Source of the DNA: Hyphomicrobiales bacterium
Lineage (GTDB): Bacteria > Pseudomonadota > Alphaproteobacteria > Rhizobiales > Xanthobacteraceae
Assembly (NCBI GenBank): GCA_009377695.1
Contig: WHTP01000061.1
Location: 1-35,328, forward strand
DNA: 35,328 nucleotides
Reading direction: 5' to 3'
A program made the position numbers and the translations under genes. Positions 1 to 6,566 of this stretch are shown one piece after another. Below the pieces are notes generated by a model. The model did no database searches and was not told where the DNA came from. It saw only the letters and a program-made list of their open reading frames with translations. Position 1 is the stretch's first letter. Each line of letters opens with the position of its first letter.

Positions 1-25
1 AGATCGATGTGTTTTGCTACCGCCC

Positions 26-119
26 TGGATAAGGCGTTCGAGAAAATCGATTGCATGATCGCGATCCTCAGCTGCCAAGCAAAGAATCGCCTTTATGAAT
101 CAACTCAACGCCTTATCCA
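26..119. repeat. 13-bp inverted repeat pair before the first gene
   Basis: Positions 26-38 (TGGATAAGGCGTT) and 107-119 are perfect reverse complements, 68 bases apart. The rest of 1-277 holds no gene I can support. The pair could be a palindromic intergenic element or a dyad bound by a regulator. It is too far apart to be a simple terminator and has no T-tract. Confidence 0.5.
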
Positions 120-277
120 ACCGCGTCGAGTACTATGATCGGCGGCACTAACAGACAGTGTTTCGCCGCAGGCCGACGCCGAAAGCAAGTGTAGAGTGCC
201 GCCGTAGAGTCCCAAGCGTTCAGTGCAAGCGTGGCGCCCTTGCGGTCCCCAGCCATGATTCTGATGGATCGTTTTGC

Positions 278-1486
278 GTGAGCGACGGATCTGACGACCG
301 GACGATCCCGCGGCGCACCCTCGCCGGTGCGACGATCCTGCAGATCGTGCCCAAGCTCGAGGAAGAGCCTGCCGCCCGCACCGCCGTCAATATCGCGCAC
401 GTGCTGCTCCTTGCCGGAGCCCGCGCACTCGTAGCCGCCGAGGGCGGGCCGCTGGTGAACGAGCTCACCGCCGCGGGCGGCGAATGGATCCCGATGGTGA
501 ACGCCACGGTCAACCCATTGCGGCTGCGGCGCAATGCGAAGCAGCTCGAGCAACTCGTCAGAGAAGACCGCATCGACATCATCCACGCCTACGACGCCGG
601 CGCGGCGTGGAGCGCACGCGTCGCGGCGTCGCGGATCGCGGTGTGGCTCGTCGCCACGCTGCCCGATGACCCGTCCTACACCGGCATGCGCGGTCGCTAC
701 GCGAGCGCGCTCGCGCAGGGCGACCGTGTCATCGCGCCGTCAAATTACTCGGCCGCACCCATCATGAAGCGCTACGGCCTGCGCCCCGAGCAGATCACGA
801 TCGTGCCGCGCGTGATCGATACCGCCACCTATAATCCCGCCGCCGTATCGAAGGAACGCGCGGATGCGCAACGCGAGCACTGGCACGTGGCGGCCGATGA
901 AAAAATCGTGATGGTGCCGGGGCGGGTCGCTCCGTGGAACGGCCAGATTCTTGTGCCCGGGATCGCGCGTGCCATGATTGACAACGGAATCAGCGGATTC
1001 GTGTTCGTCGTCATTGGCGAAAGCACCACGCACGCCAAATACGCGCGCGATATTCTCAAGCGTGCACACGCCGTTGCCGTAGGCGACCTGATCCGCATGA
1101 TGGGGCATTGCGAGGACATGCCGGCGGCGATGTCGGCGGCTGACTACATCCTCGTACCAGCGATCGAAGCGCCGCTGCTCGGCCGTGTCGTCGCACAGGC
1201 CCAAGCCATGGGACGGCCGGTGGTGACGAGCGACATCGGCGTGCTCAGTGAGCAGATCGTCGCGCCGCCGCGAATGCCGGAAGACGTGCGCACCGGATGG
1301 ACGGCGACGCTGGGCGATTCAGCCGAGTTCGCGCAGGTTCTTGGCACTGCGCTGTCGATGAACGCGAATGCTTATCGCGTGATGTCGGCCCGTGCGCGAC
1401 AATTTGCGGAGTACATGTTTTCGCCCGAGAGCGTTGCCGAGGCGATGCGCTCAGTCTATACGTCGCTCCTGGCGCGCGATCTCTAA
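278..1486 (+). CDS. Family-4-like glycosyltransferase, degenerate active site
   Basis: About 402 residues from GTG 278. The frame is open to 158, but the conserved part begins near RTLAGATILQIVP, so the upstream part is probably not translated. The fold reads as GT-B/GT4: an N-terminal acceptor domain (ILQIVPKL..., HAYDAGAAWSA) and a C-terminal donor domain (GRVAPWNGQ, ADYILVPAIEAPLLGRVV). GT4 enzymes normally carry a Lys in the GR...KG motif and two Glu in EX7E that bind the nucleotide sugar. Here the Lys is Asn (GRVAPWNGQ) and the two Glu positions are Pro and Gln. The next gene, a clear paralogue, keeps all three. The protein may be a non-catalytic partner or use a different donor. Its substrate is unknown; a cell-surface polysaccharide role is only inferred from the family. 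Confidence 0.8.
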   Translation: MSDGSDDRTIPRRTLAGATILQIVPKLEEEPAARTAVNIAHVLLLAGARALVAAEGGPLVNELTAAGGEWIPMVNATVNPLRLRRNAKQLEQLVREDRIDIIHAYDAGAAWSARVAASRIAVWLVATLPDDPSYTGMRGRYASALAQGDRVIAPSNYSAAPIMKRYGLRPEQITIVPRVIDTATYNPAAVSKERADAQREHWHVAADEKIVMVPGRVAPWNGQILVPGIARAMIDNGISGFVFVVIGESTTHAKYARDILKRAHAVAVGDLIRMMGHCEDMPAAMSAADYILVPAIEAPLLGRVVAQAQAMGRPVVTSDIGVLSEQIVAPPRMPEDVRTGWTATLGDSAEFAQVLGTALSMNANAYRVMSARARQFAEYMFSPESVAEAMRSVYTSLLARDL

Positions 1487-1776
1487 CTAGTGCGGCGGTT
1501 CGGAATCGAAGGACACTAGCAACTCTTTTGAAACTAGCGTGGTTTTGGTTCAGAAGTCCACATGTCGGATTCGCTGCGAGGATGATGCGGACTTCTGAAC
1601 CGCCACACGAGTGGTCCGATTCTAACATTCGCATCCCTTCTCAGCGGGCGACTTTGCGAATGTTAGAATCGTAGGGACCACTAGCAAATATAAGCTGCTA
1701 GTGGAGTTTTGGATTTGACATTCGCTTTGGGAGTCTGCGGTCAACGGGGTAGCGAATGTCAAATCCACTCCACTAG
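1487..1776. repeat. Mosaic of CTAG-bounded palindromic repeats
   Basis: This gap is made of successive hairpins. Arms 1547-1559/1589-1601 (13 bp, perfect), 1618-1632/1656-1670 (15 bp, perfect; outer arms 1611-1617/1675-1681) and 1711-1726/1751-1766 (16 bp, perfect; outer arms 1698-1707/1767-1776, 10 bp). The second and third share the core ACATTCGC and a GTGG..GATT lead. The tetranucleotide CTAG occurs at 1487, 1516, 1534, 1681, 1698 and 1773, mostly at unit borders. A half unit like the first hairpin recurs at 27577-27603. The architecture resembles short intergenic mosaic elements of rhizobia (RIME-like); I cannot assign a named family. The last unit ends two bases before an in-frame GTG at 1779. 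Confidence 0.85.
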
Positions 1777-1835
1777 CTGTGGAGCATCTTATCAGCGGAC
1801 CGTGGGTTCGCTGCCGAACCATCGAGGCGTTGTTC

Positions 1836-3086
1836 GTGAGTTCGCAGCCAACCACTGTCAGCTTTATTCGTAACGAGGATCAAATCGTTTCGCTCGCGCC
1901 GATCGCGGCATCGACGAGACCGCTCACCGCCTTGATCGTGACGCCCAGTCTGCACGCGGGCGCGGCCGACTCGGGCGCCGTTCAGCTCGTGCGCATTCTT
2001 GCGTCCGCCGGACACCGGGCGATCGTCGTGTCGAGCGGCGGCCGCTTAGTCCGCGATGTCACCGCGGCGGGCGCGACATTCATCGCGATGAATGTCGACA
2101 GCACCAATCCGGTCACGATGATACGCAATGCGTTCGCGATCGCGCGCATTGCACGCGAGCGACGATGCGACGTGATCCATGCGCATGCGCGCGCGCCTGG
2201 CTGGAGCGCCTACTACGCGGCGCGGCGAACCGGCGTGCCATTCCTGACGAGCTGGTACAAAGGATTCCGCGAGCAGAACCTGTTCAAGCGGCTTTACAAC
2301 GGCGTGATGGCGCGCGGCGACTGTGTGGTCGCGATCAGCGACCAGATCGCGGAACACGTTGTTGAGCGCTACAAGACGCCGTGGCAGCGGATCGCCGTCA
2401 TTCCAGCCAGTGTCGACTTCGAGCGATTCGATCCCGCGCGCATGTCGCAGGCGCGCATCGAGGCGGTGAGAAATAGCTGGGGCATTCTGCCGGATACCAG
2501 GATTGTTCTGGTGATCGGCCGCATGCTTCGCCGCAAAGGTCATCACATTGTCGTCGACGCAGTGCGCCGGCTGAAGGAGATGGGCCTCAAGGATTTCATG
2601 TGCGTGTTCGTCGGCGAGGACCAGGGCAAGTCGCGCTACTCCGGCGAACTCTGGGATCTGGTGCTCGCCACCGGAACGGCCGATGTCATCCGCATGGCGG
2701 GCCCGACCGATGACCTGCCCGCGGCATTCGCTGCCGCGACGGCTGTGGTCAGTGCCGCGATCCAGCAGGAAGGCTTGCAGCGGGCGATCCTCGAAGCCGA
2801 GGCGATGGCGAAGCCGGTGGTCATATCCGACTTGGCCGCCGGCCCGGACGCGGTGCTGGCGCCGCCGGCGGTTGCCGAGGATCGTATGACCGGACTGCGG
2901 TTCTCCGCCGGCGATTCGCTTGCGCTGGCGACCGCCGTGGTCCGGCTGTTCTCATTGCCGGCGGCCGCGCGAACGGCGATGGGCGCACGCGGGCGCGCCT
3001 GGGTGCTGGCGAATTTCAACACGGCGGCCGCCGCCGAGCCCACCCTTCGCCTCTATGAGGAGATCGCGGCGCACCGCCGGGCTTGA
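1836..3086 (+). CDS. Family-4 glycosyltransferase (GT-B fold)
   Basis: About 416 residues from GTG 1836. An in-frame GTG at 1779 would give 435 residues but begins just after the palindrome, so 1836 is preferred; neither start has a strong ribosome site. The N-terminal domain reads LTALIVTPSLHAGAADSGAVQLV and has the HAHARAPGWSAYYAARRTGVPFL segment. The C-terminal donor domain has GRMLRRKGHH (phosphate-binding Lys) and EGLQRAILE, an intact EX7E motif, followed by AMAKPVVISD. The enzyme should transfer a sugar from an NDP-sugar to an acceptor at the cytoplasmic side; donor and acceptor cannot be read from sequence. It is a paralogue of the gene before it: motif spacing and the APP..(A/P)ED..TG segment are the same. 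It lies upstream of infC with a 167-base gap. Confidence 0.88.
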   Translation: MSSQPTTVSFIRNEDQIVSLAPIAASTRPLTALIVTPSLHAGAADSGAVQLVRILASAGHRAIVVSSGGRLVRDVTAAGATFIAMNVDSTNPVTMIRNAFAIARIARERRCDVIHAHARAPGWSAYYAARRTGVPFLTSWYKGFREQNLFKRLYNGVMARGDCVVAISDQIAEHVVERYKTPWQRIAVIPASVDFERFDPARMSQARIEAVRNSWGILPDTRIVLVIGRMLRRKGHHIVVDAVRRLKEMGLKDFMCVFVGEDQGKSRYSGELWDLVLATGTADVIRMAGPTDDLPAAFAAATAVVSAAIQQEGLQRAILEAEAMAKPVVISDLAAGPDAVLAPPAVAEDRMTGLRFSAGDSLALATAVVRLFSLPAAARTAMGARGRAWVLANFNTAAAAEPTLRLYEEIAAHRRA

Positions 3087-3175
3087 ACCCGCGGGAACTG
3101 CAACCCATTTGAGCGGCCGCCGTTGCCGCGAGAGCAACATTCGTTATCCAAACCGCGATTCCGGCCGCAATCCCG

Positions 3176-3246
3176 TTGACTTGGGTGCGGTTTGTCACGA
3201 TCCTTCACGACCCGCTTCGGCGGGTAGGTGCAACAGCATAGGAGAA
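3176..3246 (+). promoter_or_regulatory. infC leader: candidate promoter, UUCG hairpin and ribosome site
   Basis: A possible -35 TTGACT is at 3176-3181, with a weak -10 (GATCCT) 17 bases later at 3199-3204. A perfect five-pair hairpin with a UUCG tetraloop, CCCGC-TTCG-GCGGG, occupies 3211-3224. A strong ribosome site AGGAGAA at 3240-3246 sits seven bases ahead of ATT 3254. The hairpin lacks a T-tract and is more likely a stable leader structure than a terminator. The promoter is a guess; the hairpin and ribosome site are seen directly. Confidence 0.45.
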
Positions 3247-3253
3247 TATAGCC

Positions 3254-3793
3254 ATTCGTCGTCCGATGAGAGCGCCGCCGCCCGTCCAGAAGGACGGCCC
3301 GCGTGTCAACGAGGAGATCAGAGTCCGAGAAGTCCAATTGATCGACCAGACCGGTCACAATCATGGACCGACCGACATCCAGGTTGCCCTGTCCAGGGCC
3401 CAGGAAGCCGGACTCGACCTCGTGGAGATTGCCCCCAATTCAACCCCGCCAGTCTGCAAGATCCTGGACTACGGTAAGTACAAGTACCAGGCGCAGAAGA
3501 AGGCGGCGGAAGCCCGCAAGAAGCAGAAGATCGTCGAGGTCAAGGAGATCAAGCTCCGGCCGATGATCGACGACCATGACTACGACGTGAAGATGCGCGC
3601 CATGCAGCGCTTCTTCGAGGAAGGCGACAAGGTGAAGATCACGCTGCGCTTCCGCGGTCGCGAGATGGCGCACCAGGAGCTCGGTATGGCGCTGCTCAAC
3701 CGGGTCAAAGACGACACGTCCAAATTCGCCAAGGTCGAGATGGACGCCCGCTTCGAAGGCCGCCAGATGGTGATGGTCTTGACGCCGCGTTAG
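3254..3793 (+). CDS. infC: Translation initiation factor IF-3, probable AUU start
   Basis: IF-3 binds the 30S subunit, prevents premature 50S joining and proofreads the start codon and initiator tRNA. The product carries [16 protein letters not shown] (N-domain), the Lys/Arg-rich linker [17 protein letters not shown], and the C-domain ([30 protein letters not shown]). From the first ATG (3266) it is 175 residues, but that ATG has no ribosome site at the right distance. AGGAGAA at 3240-3246 points to ATT 3254, giving a 179-residue protein starting (M)RRPMRAPPP, the usual N-terminus in relatives. An AUU start is the classic basis of infC autoregulation: IF-3 rejects non-standard starts, its own included. 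It heads the infC-rpmI-rplT-pheS-pheT run. Confidence 0.95.
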   Translation: MRRPMRAPPPVQKDGPRVNEEIRVREVQLIDQTGHNHGPTDIQVALSRAQEAGLDLVEIAPNSTPPVCKILDYGKYKYQAQKKAAEARKKQKIVEVKEIKLRPMIDDHDYDVKMRAMQRFFEEGDKVKITLRFRGREMAHQELGMALLNRVKDDTSKFAKVEMDARFEGRQMVMVLTPR

Positions 3794-3832
3794 CGGGTTC
3801 TGCTCGCCCGCAATAGGAATTTTATCAATAAA

Positions 3833-3852
3833 CCCCGGAGCGCGCTCCGGGG
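3833..3852. other. GC-rich perfect palindrome after infC
   Basis: CCCCGGAG (3833-3840), a CGCG centre and CTCCGGGG (3845-3852) form a perfect dyad 39 bases after the infC stop. On the plus strand it has no T-tract. On the minus strand it is followed by an A/T-rich run, but no minus-strand gene reads into it. It may attenuate or protect the infC transcript. The rest of the 264-base gap to rpmI shows nothing else that I can support. Confidence 0.4.
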
Positions 3853-4057
3853 TGCGGTCGGTGCTTGCCGCACGGCCGGCGTCGCCAAAGGTTGTCATCG
3901 CCGCGCGCCTCTGTCATAACGCCGGCCTCCCGTCGCCCGGCCACCAAGGGCTGCCGTGGCGGCGGCGAAGTGCTCAATCAGCACGCTCATATCGAGCAAA
4001 AATGAACCGGCGCGGCCGCCGTCAGGCATGCCATAGCGTCCCGGAAAGGAGAGCCAA

Positions 4058-4258
4058 ATGCCCAAGCTGAAGACCAAATCGGGCGCTAAAAAGCGCTTCA
4101 AGATCACCGGCACCGGTAAAGTGCTTTACCAGCAGGCCGGCAAGCGCCACGGCATGATCAAACGGACCAAGAAGCAAATCCGTCAACTGCGCGGCACCAA
4201 CACGCTGTTCAAATCGGACGGCGACACCATCAAGAAGTACTGGCTGCCCAACTGCTAG
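4058..4258 (+). CDS. rpmI: 50S ribosomal protein L35
   Basis: A 66-residue basic protein that matches L35 in full: [18 protein letters not shown] at the start, [19 protein letters not shown] in the middle and the terminal [12 protein letters not shown]35 is a small component of the large ribosomal subunit. The ATG has a clear ribosome site (GGAAAGGAGAG, ending about six bases upstream). Gene order infC-rpmI-rplT is the standard bacterial arrangement; in other bacteria L20 represses this operon by binding its mRNA, but I did not identify that site here. A dispersed repeat starts at the last base of its stop codon. Confidence 0.97.
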   Translation: MPKLKTKSGAKKRFKITGTGKVLYQQAGKRHGMIKRTKKQIRQLRGTNTLFKSDGDTIKKYWLPNC

Positions 4259-4306
4259 AGCATGATCCCGAAGAGTGGGAACCGGTTTTCGGAAAACATC
4301 ATGCTC
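4258..4306. repeat. 49-bp palindromic repeat between rpmI and rplT
   Basis: GAGCATGAT (4258-4266) and its reverse complement (4298-4306) bound the element. It contains an interior GGGAACCGGTTTTCGG. I recognise this as a very common intergenic element of Bradyrhizobium-type genomes (general knowledge, not searched). It begins on the last base of the rpmI stop codon, so it forms a stem-loop in the rpmI-rplT transcript. A degraded relative is at about 34278. Confidence 0.8.
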
Positions 4307-4356
4307 CAACAATGAGCCGCACCAGCACACCCGCGCATTCCTGAAGGAGATTTGTC

Positions 4357-4722
4357 ATGGCCCGCGTCAAACGTGGCGTCACCTCGCACGCCAAGCACAA
4401 GAAAGTCTTCAAAGCCGCCAAGGGCTTTTACGGCCGCCGCAAGAACACCATCCGTGTCGCCAAGCAGGCGGTGGAGAAGGCGAACCAGTACGCCTACCGC
4501 GACCGCAAACGCAAAAAGCGCACGTTCCGCGCCCTGTGGATCCAGCGCCTGAACGCGGCCGTGCGCCCGTTCGGCCTCACCTACAGCCGGTTTATCGACG
4601 GACTGAACAAGTCCGGCCTGATGGTCGATCGCAAGGTTCTGTCCGACCTCGCCATCACCGAGCCGGCGGCGTTCCAAGCGATCGTGGAGAAGGCCAAGGC
4701 CGCATTGCCGGCGGCGGCGTAA
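4357..4722 (+). CDS. rplT: 50S ribosomal protein L20
   Basis: A 121-residue protein matching L20 end to end: [19 protein letters not shown], then [34 protein letters not shown] and the C-terminal [19 protein letters not shown]20 is an early assembly protein of the large subunit and, in several bacteria, a translational repressor of its own operon. The ATG follows GAAGGAGA with normal spacing. It lies 98 bases after rpmI; that gap is partly filled by a palindromic repeat. The 182-base gap to pheS holds another repeat. Confidence 0.97.
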   Translation: MARVKRGVTSHAKHKKVFKAAKGFYGRRKNTIRVAKQAVEKANQYAYRDRKRKKRTFRALWIQRLNAAVRPFGLTYSRFIDGLNKSGLMVDRKVLSDLAITEPAAFQAIVEKAKAALPAAA

Positions 4723-4754
4723 ACGCCGAACGACCCGACCACGACTCCGCCGCC

Positions 4755-4877
4755 GTCATGGCCGGGCACAGCCCGCCGAAGACGGGCGTAAGACGCCCTT
4801 TCGTTCCCGGCCATCCACGTCTTGCAAGCGCAGCAATAGACCAAGACGTGGACGCCCGGCAGAGGGCCGGGCATGAC
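4755..4877. repeat. Dispersed palindromic repeat between rplT and pheS
   Basis: The ends are inverted: GTCATGGCCGGGC at 4755-4767 and GCCGGGCATGAC at 4866-4877. Inside, CCACGTCTTG (4815-4824) pairs with CAAGACGTGG (4842-4851) around a 17-base loop. The nested design (GTCAT...inner arms...ATGAC) matches the elements at 19040 and 22955, although the inner sequence differs. It ends 27 bases before the pheS start, so it would fold in the leader of the pheST part of the transcript. Confidence 0.8.
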
Positions 4878-4904
4878 TAACGGAAATAGCGCGGATCACA
4901 GCCC

Positions 4905-5984
4905 ATGTCCGACATCGACACGCTCGAACAGCAAATCCTCTCCGACATCGCGGCGGCAGCCGACGAGGCGGCGCTGGAAGCCGTGCGCATCGCCGCGCTC
5001 GGGCGCAACGGGACCATCACGGCGCTGCTCAAGACGCTCGGCACCATCACGCCGGCCGAACGCCGCGTGCAAGGTCCGCTGATCAATGGACTGAAGGACA
5101 AGGTCACGGCGGCGCTCGCCGCGCGCCGGGACGCTCTCAAAAACTCCGGGCTGGATGCGCGCCTCAACACCGAGATGGTCGACGTCACGCTGCCGGTGCG
5201 CGAGGCACCTACCGAACTGGGCCGCATCCACCCGATCAGCCAGGTGATCGACGAATTGACGGCGATCTTCGCCGATATGGGCTTCGCAGTCGCCGAAGGT
5301 CCCGACATCGAGACCGACGATCTCAACTTCACCAAGCTCAACATCCCCGAGGGTCATCCGGCGCGCGAGATGCACGACACCTTCTTCTTCAATCCGAAGG
5401 CGGACGGTTCGCGCCTCTTGCTGCGTACACACACTTCGCCGGTGCAGATCAGGACGATGCTCGCGCAGAAGCCACCGATCCGCGTGATCATTCCCGGCCG
5501 CACCTATCGCGTCGACTCCGACCAGACCCATACGCCAATGTTCCATCAGGTCGAAGGGCTGGTGATCGACAAGAGCTCCAATCTCGGCCACCTCAAGTGG
5601 ATCCTCGAAGAATTCCTGAAGGCGTTCTTCGAAGTCGAGCAGGTGAAGATGCGCTTCCGTCCGTCGTTCTTCCCGTTCACGGAGCCATCGCTCGAAGTCG
5701 ACATCCAGTGTCGGCGCGAGAAGGGCGAGGTACGCTTCGGCGAGGGCAACGACTGGCTGGAGATTCTCGGCTGCGGGATGGTCCATCCGAACGTGCTGCG
5801 CAATTGCGGGCTCGATCCCGAGGAGTACCAGGGCTTCGCCTGGGGCATGGGGATCGACCGCATCGCGATGCTCAAATACGGGATGCCGGACCTGCGCGCC
5901 TTCTTCGAAGCCGACGTGCGCTGGCTCTCGCACTACGGCTTCCGCCCGCTCGACCTGCCGACGCTGGCGGGGGGATTGAGCTGA
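4905..5984 (+). CDS. pheS: Phenylalanine-tRNA ligase alpha subunit
   Basis: The catalytic subunit of the alpha2-beta2 synthetase that charges tRNA-Phe. Its 359 residues match the family: an N-terminal helical arm (about 1-85), then the class II core. [19 protein letters not shown] and [12 protein letters not shown] are near motif 1. [20 protein letters not shown] is motif 2, [16 protein letters not shown] follows, and [20 protein letters not shown] is motif 3. The ribosome site ahead of ATG 4905 is weak. In most bacteria pheT follows directly; here 578 bases carrying a DUF559 gene separate them. Confidence 0.98.
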   Translation: MSDIDTLEQQILSDIAAAADEAALEAVRIAALGRNGTITALLKTLGTITPAERRVQGPLINGLKDKVTAALAARRDALKNSGLDARLNTEMVDVTLPVREAPTELGRIHPISQVIDELTAIFADMGFAVAEGPDIETDDLNFTKLNIPEGHPAREMHDTFFFNPKADGSRLLLRTHTSPVQIRTMLAQKPPIRVIIPGRTYRVDSDQTHTPMFHQVEGLVIDKSSNLGHLKWILEEFLKAFFEVEQVKMRFRPSFFPFTEPSLEVDIQCRREKGEVRFGEGNDWLEILGCGMVHPNVLRNCGLDPEEYQGFAWGMGIDRIAMLKYGMPDLRAFFEADVRWLSHYGFRPLDLPTLAGGLS

Positions 5985-6032
5985 TGATGATTGCACACGC
6001 CTCGTTGGAATTGAGCTTGGCAGTGCTGCAGG

Positions 6033-6080
6033 CTCGGTCTGTCCCCTCTCCCGCTTGCGGGGGAGGGCTAGGGAGGGGGC
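6033..6080. repeat. Left 48-bp inverted REP-like repeat flanking the DUF559 gene
   Basis: A G/C-rich element beginning CTCGGTCTG and ending in GGGAGGGGGC. It contains an internal hairpin (CTCCCGC-TT-GCGGGGGAG). Aligned by hand to the reverse complement of 6471-6518, 40 of 48 bases match with no gap. It ends 18 bases before the DUF559 ATG. Comparable elements, also as an inverted pair, lie at 26682-26845. Confidence 0.8.
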
Positions 6081-6098
6081 CAGCAAGCGAGGGTGCCT

Positions 6099-6566
6099 AT
6101 GGTTAGCACTCCAAAGCCAACGTGGCAGGTTCCGAGCAAGCAACGCTCACGTGCGCGGTTACTTCGCCGAAATTTAACTGACGCGGAGCGCATCATCTGG
6201 AACGCCGTGCGTGCTCACCGCATGGCTGGTGCGAGCTTCCGACGCCAGACGCCGATTGGACCGCATATCGTCGATTTCGTCTGTCATGACGCCAATCTCG
6301 TGATCGAGGTCGATGGCGGACAACATTTTGAACCCGAGCACATCAGACGCGATTCGCGCCGCGATGCGTTCTTGTCATCGAAGGGCTACCGCGTCCTTCG
6401 TTTCAACAATCACGACGTGATGACAAATCGTCAGGGTGTTTTGGAAACGATCGCTGCTGCCATCGCACATACCCCCTCCCCACCCCTCCCCCGCACGCAG
6501 GGGAGGGAGCAGACCGAGTCCGCCTCGCTGTCCGTGCCACGATCAGCGCACGGAGCGCGCCCATGA
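6099..6566 (+). CDS. DUF559 (Vsr/PD-(D/E)XK-like) nuclease-domain protein
   Basis: About 155 residues from ATG 6099, which has GAGGG at 6088-6093 upstream; an in-frame GTG at 6093 is less likely. The family domain covers about residues 13-123: [48 protein letters not shown] and RFNNHDV. Asp59 and the Glu70-Val-Asp72 pair fit the PD-(D/E)XK nuclease core, as in Vsr and restriction enzymes. The biological role of DUF559 proteins is not established. Residues 125-140 ([16 protein letters not shown]) are encoded by the right inverted repeat, so the C-terminus is built from repeat DNA. The stop overlaps the pheT start (ATGA), so the three genes are probably translated from one mRNA. It looks inserted between pheS and pheT. 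Confidence 0.88.
   Translation: MVSTPKPTWQVPSKQRSRARLLRRNLTDAERIIWNAVRAHRMAGASFRRQTPIGPHIVDFVCHDANLVIEVDGGQHFEPEHIRRDSRRDAFLSSKGYRVLRFNNHDVMTNRQGVLETIAAAIAHTPSPPLPRTQGREQTESASLSVPRSAHGARP
6471..6518. repeat. Right 48-bp inverted REP-like repeat, inside the DUF559 3' end
   Basis: The reverse complement of this segment matches 6033-6080 at 40 of 48 positions by hand alignment. It runs ACCCCCTCCCC... to ...CAGACCGAG and sits within the coding sequence of the DUF559 gene, 45 bases ahead of the pheT ATG. Together with the left copy it frames the nuclease gene as a unit of about 486 bases. Confidence 0.8.

Noticed and set aside
1487-1776. CRISPR-like array from the repeated hairpins
   Set aside because: The units are palindromes of different sequence and length, with no regular repeat-spacer pattern and no cas gene.
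3833-3852. infC intrinsic terminator
   Set aside because: The palindrome is strong but has no T-tract on the plus strand, and rpmI-rplT normally share the infC transcript; reported only as a palindrome.
3852-4070. 72-codon frame between infC and rpmI
   Set aside because: It overlaps the rpmI ribosome site and start, with no family resemblance.
4896-6143. Long minus-strand open frame opposite pheS
   Set aside because: It is antisense to a certain gene, has His/Arg-rich low-complexity translation, no family resemblance and no ribosome site.
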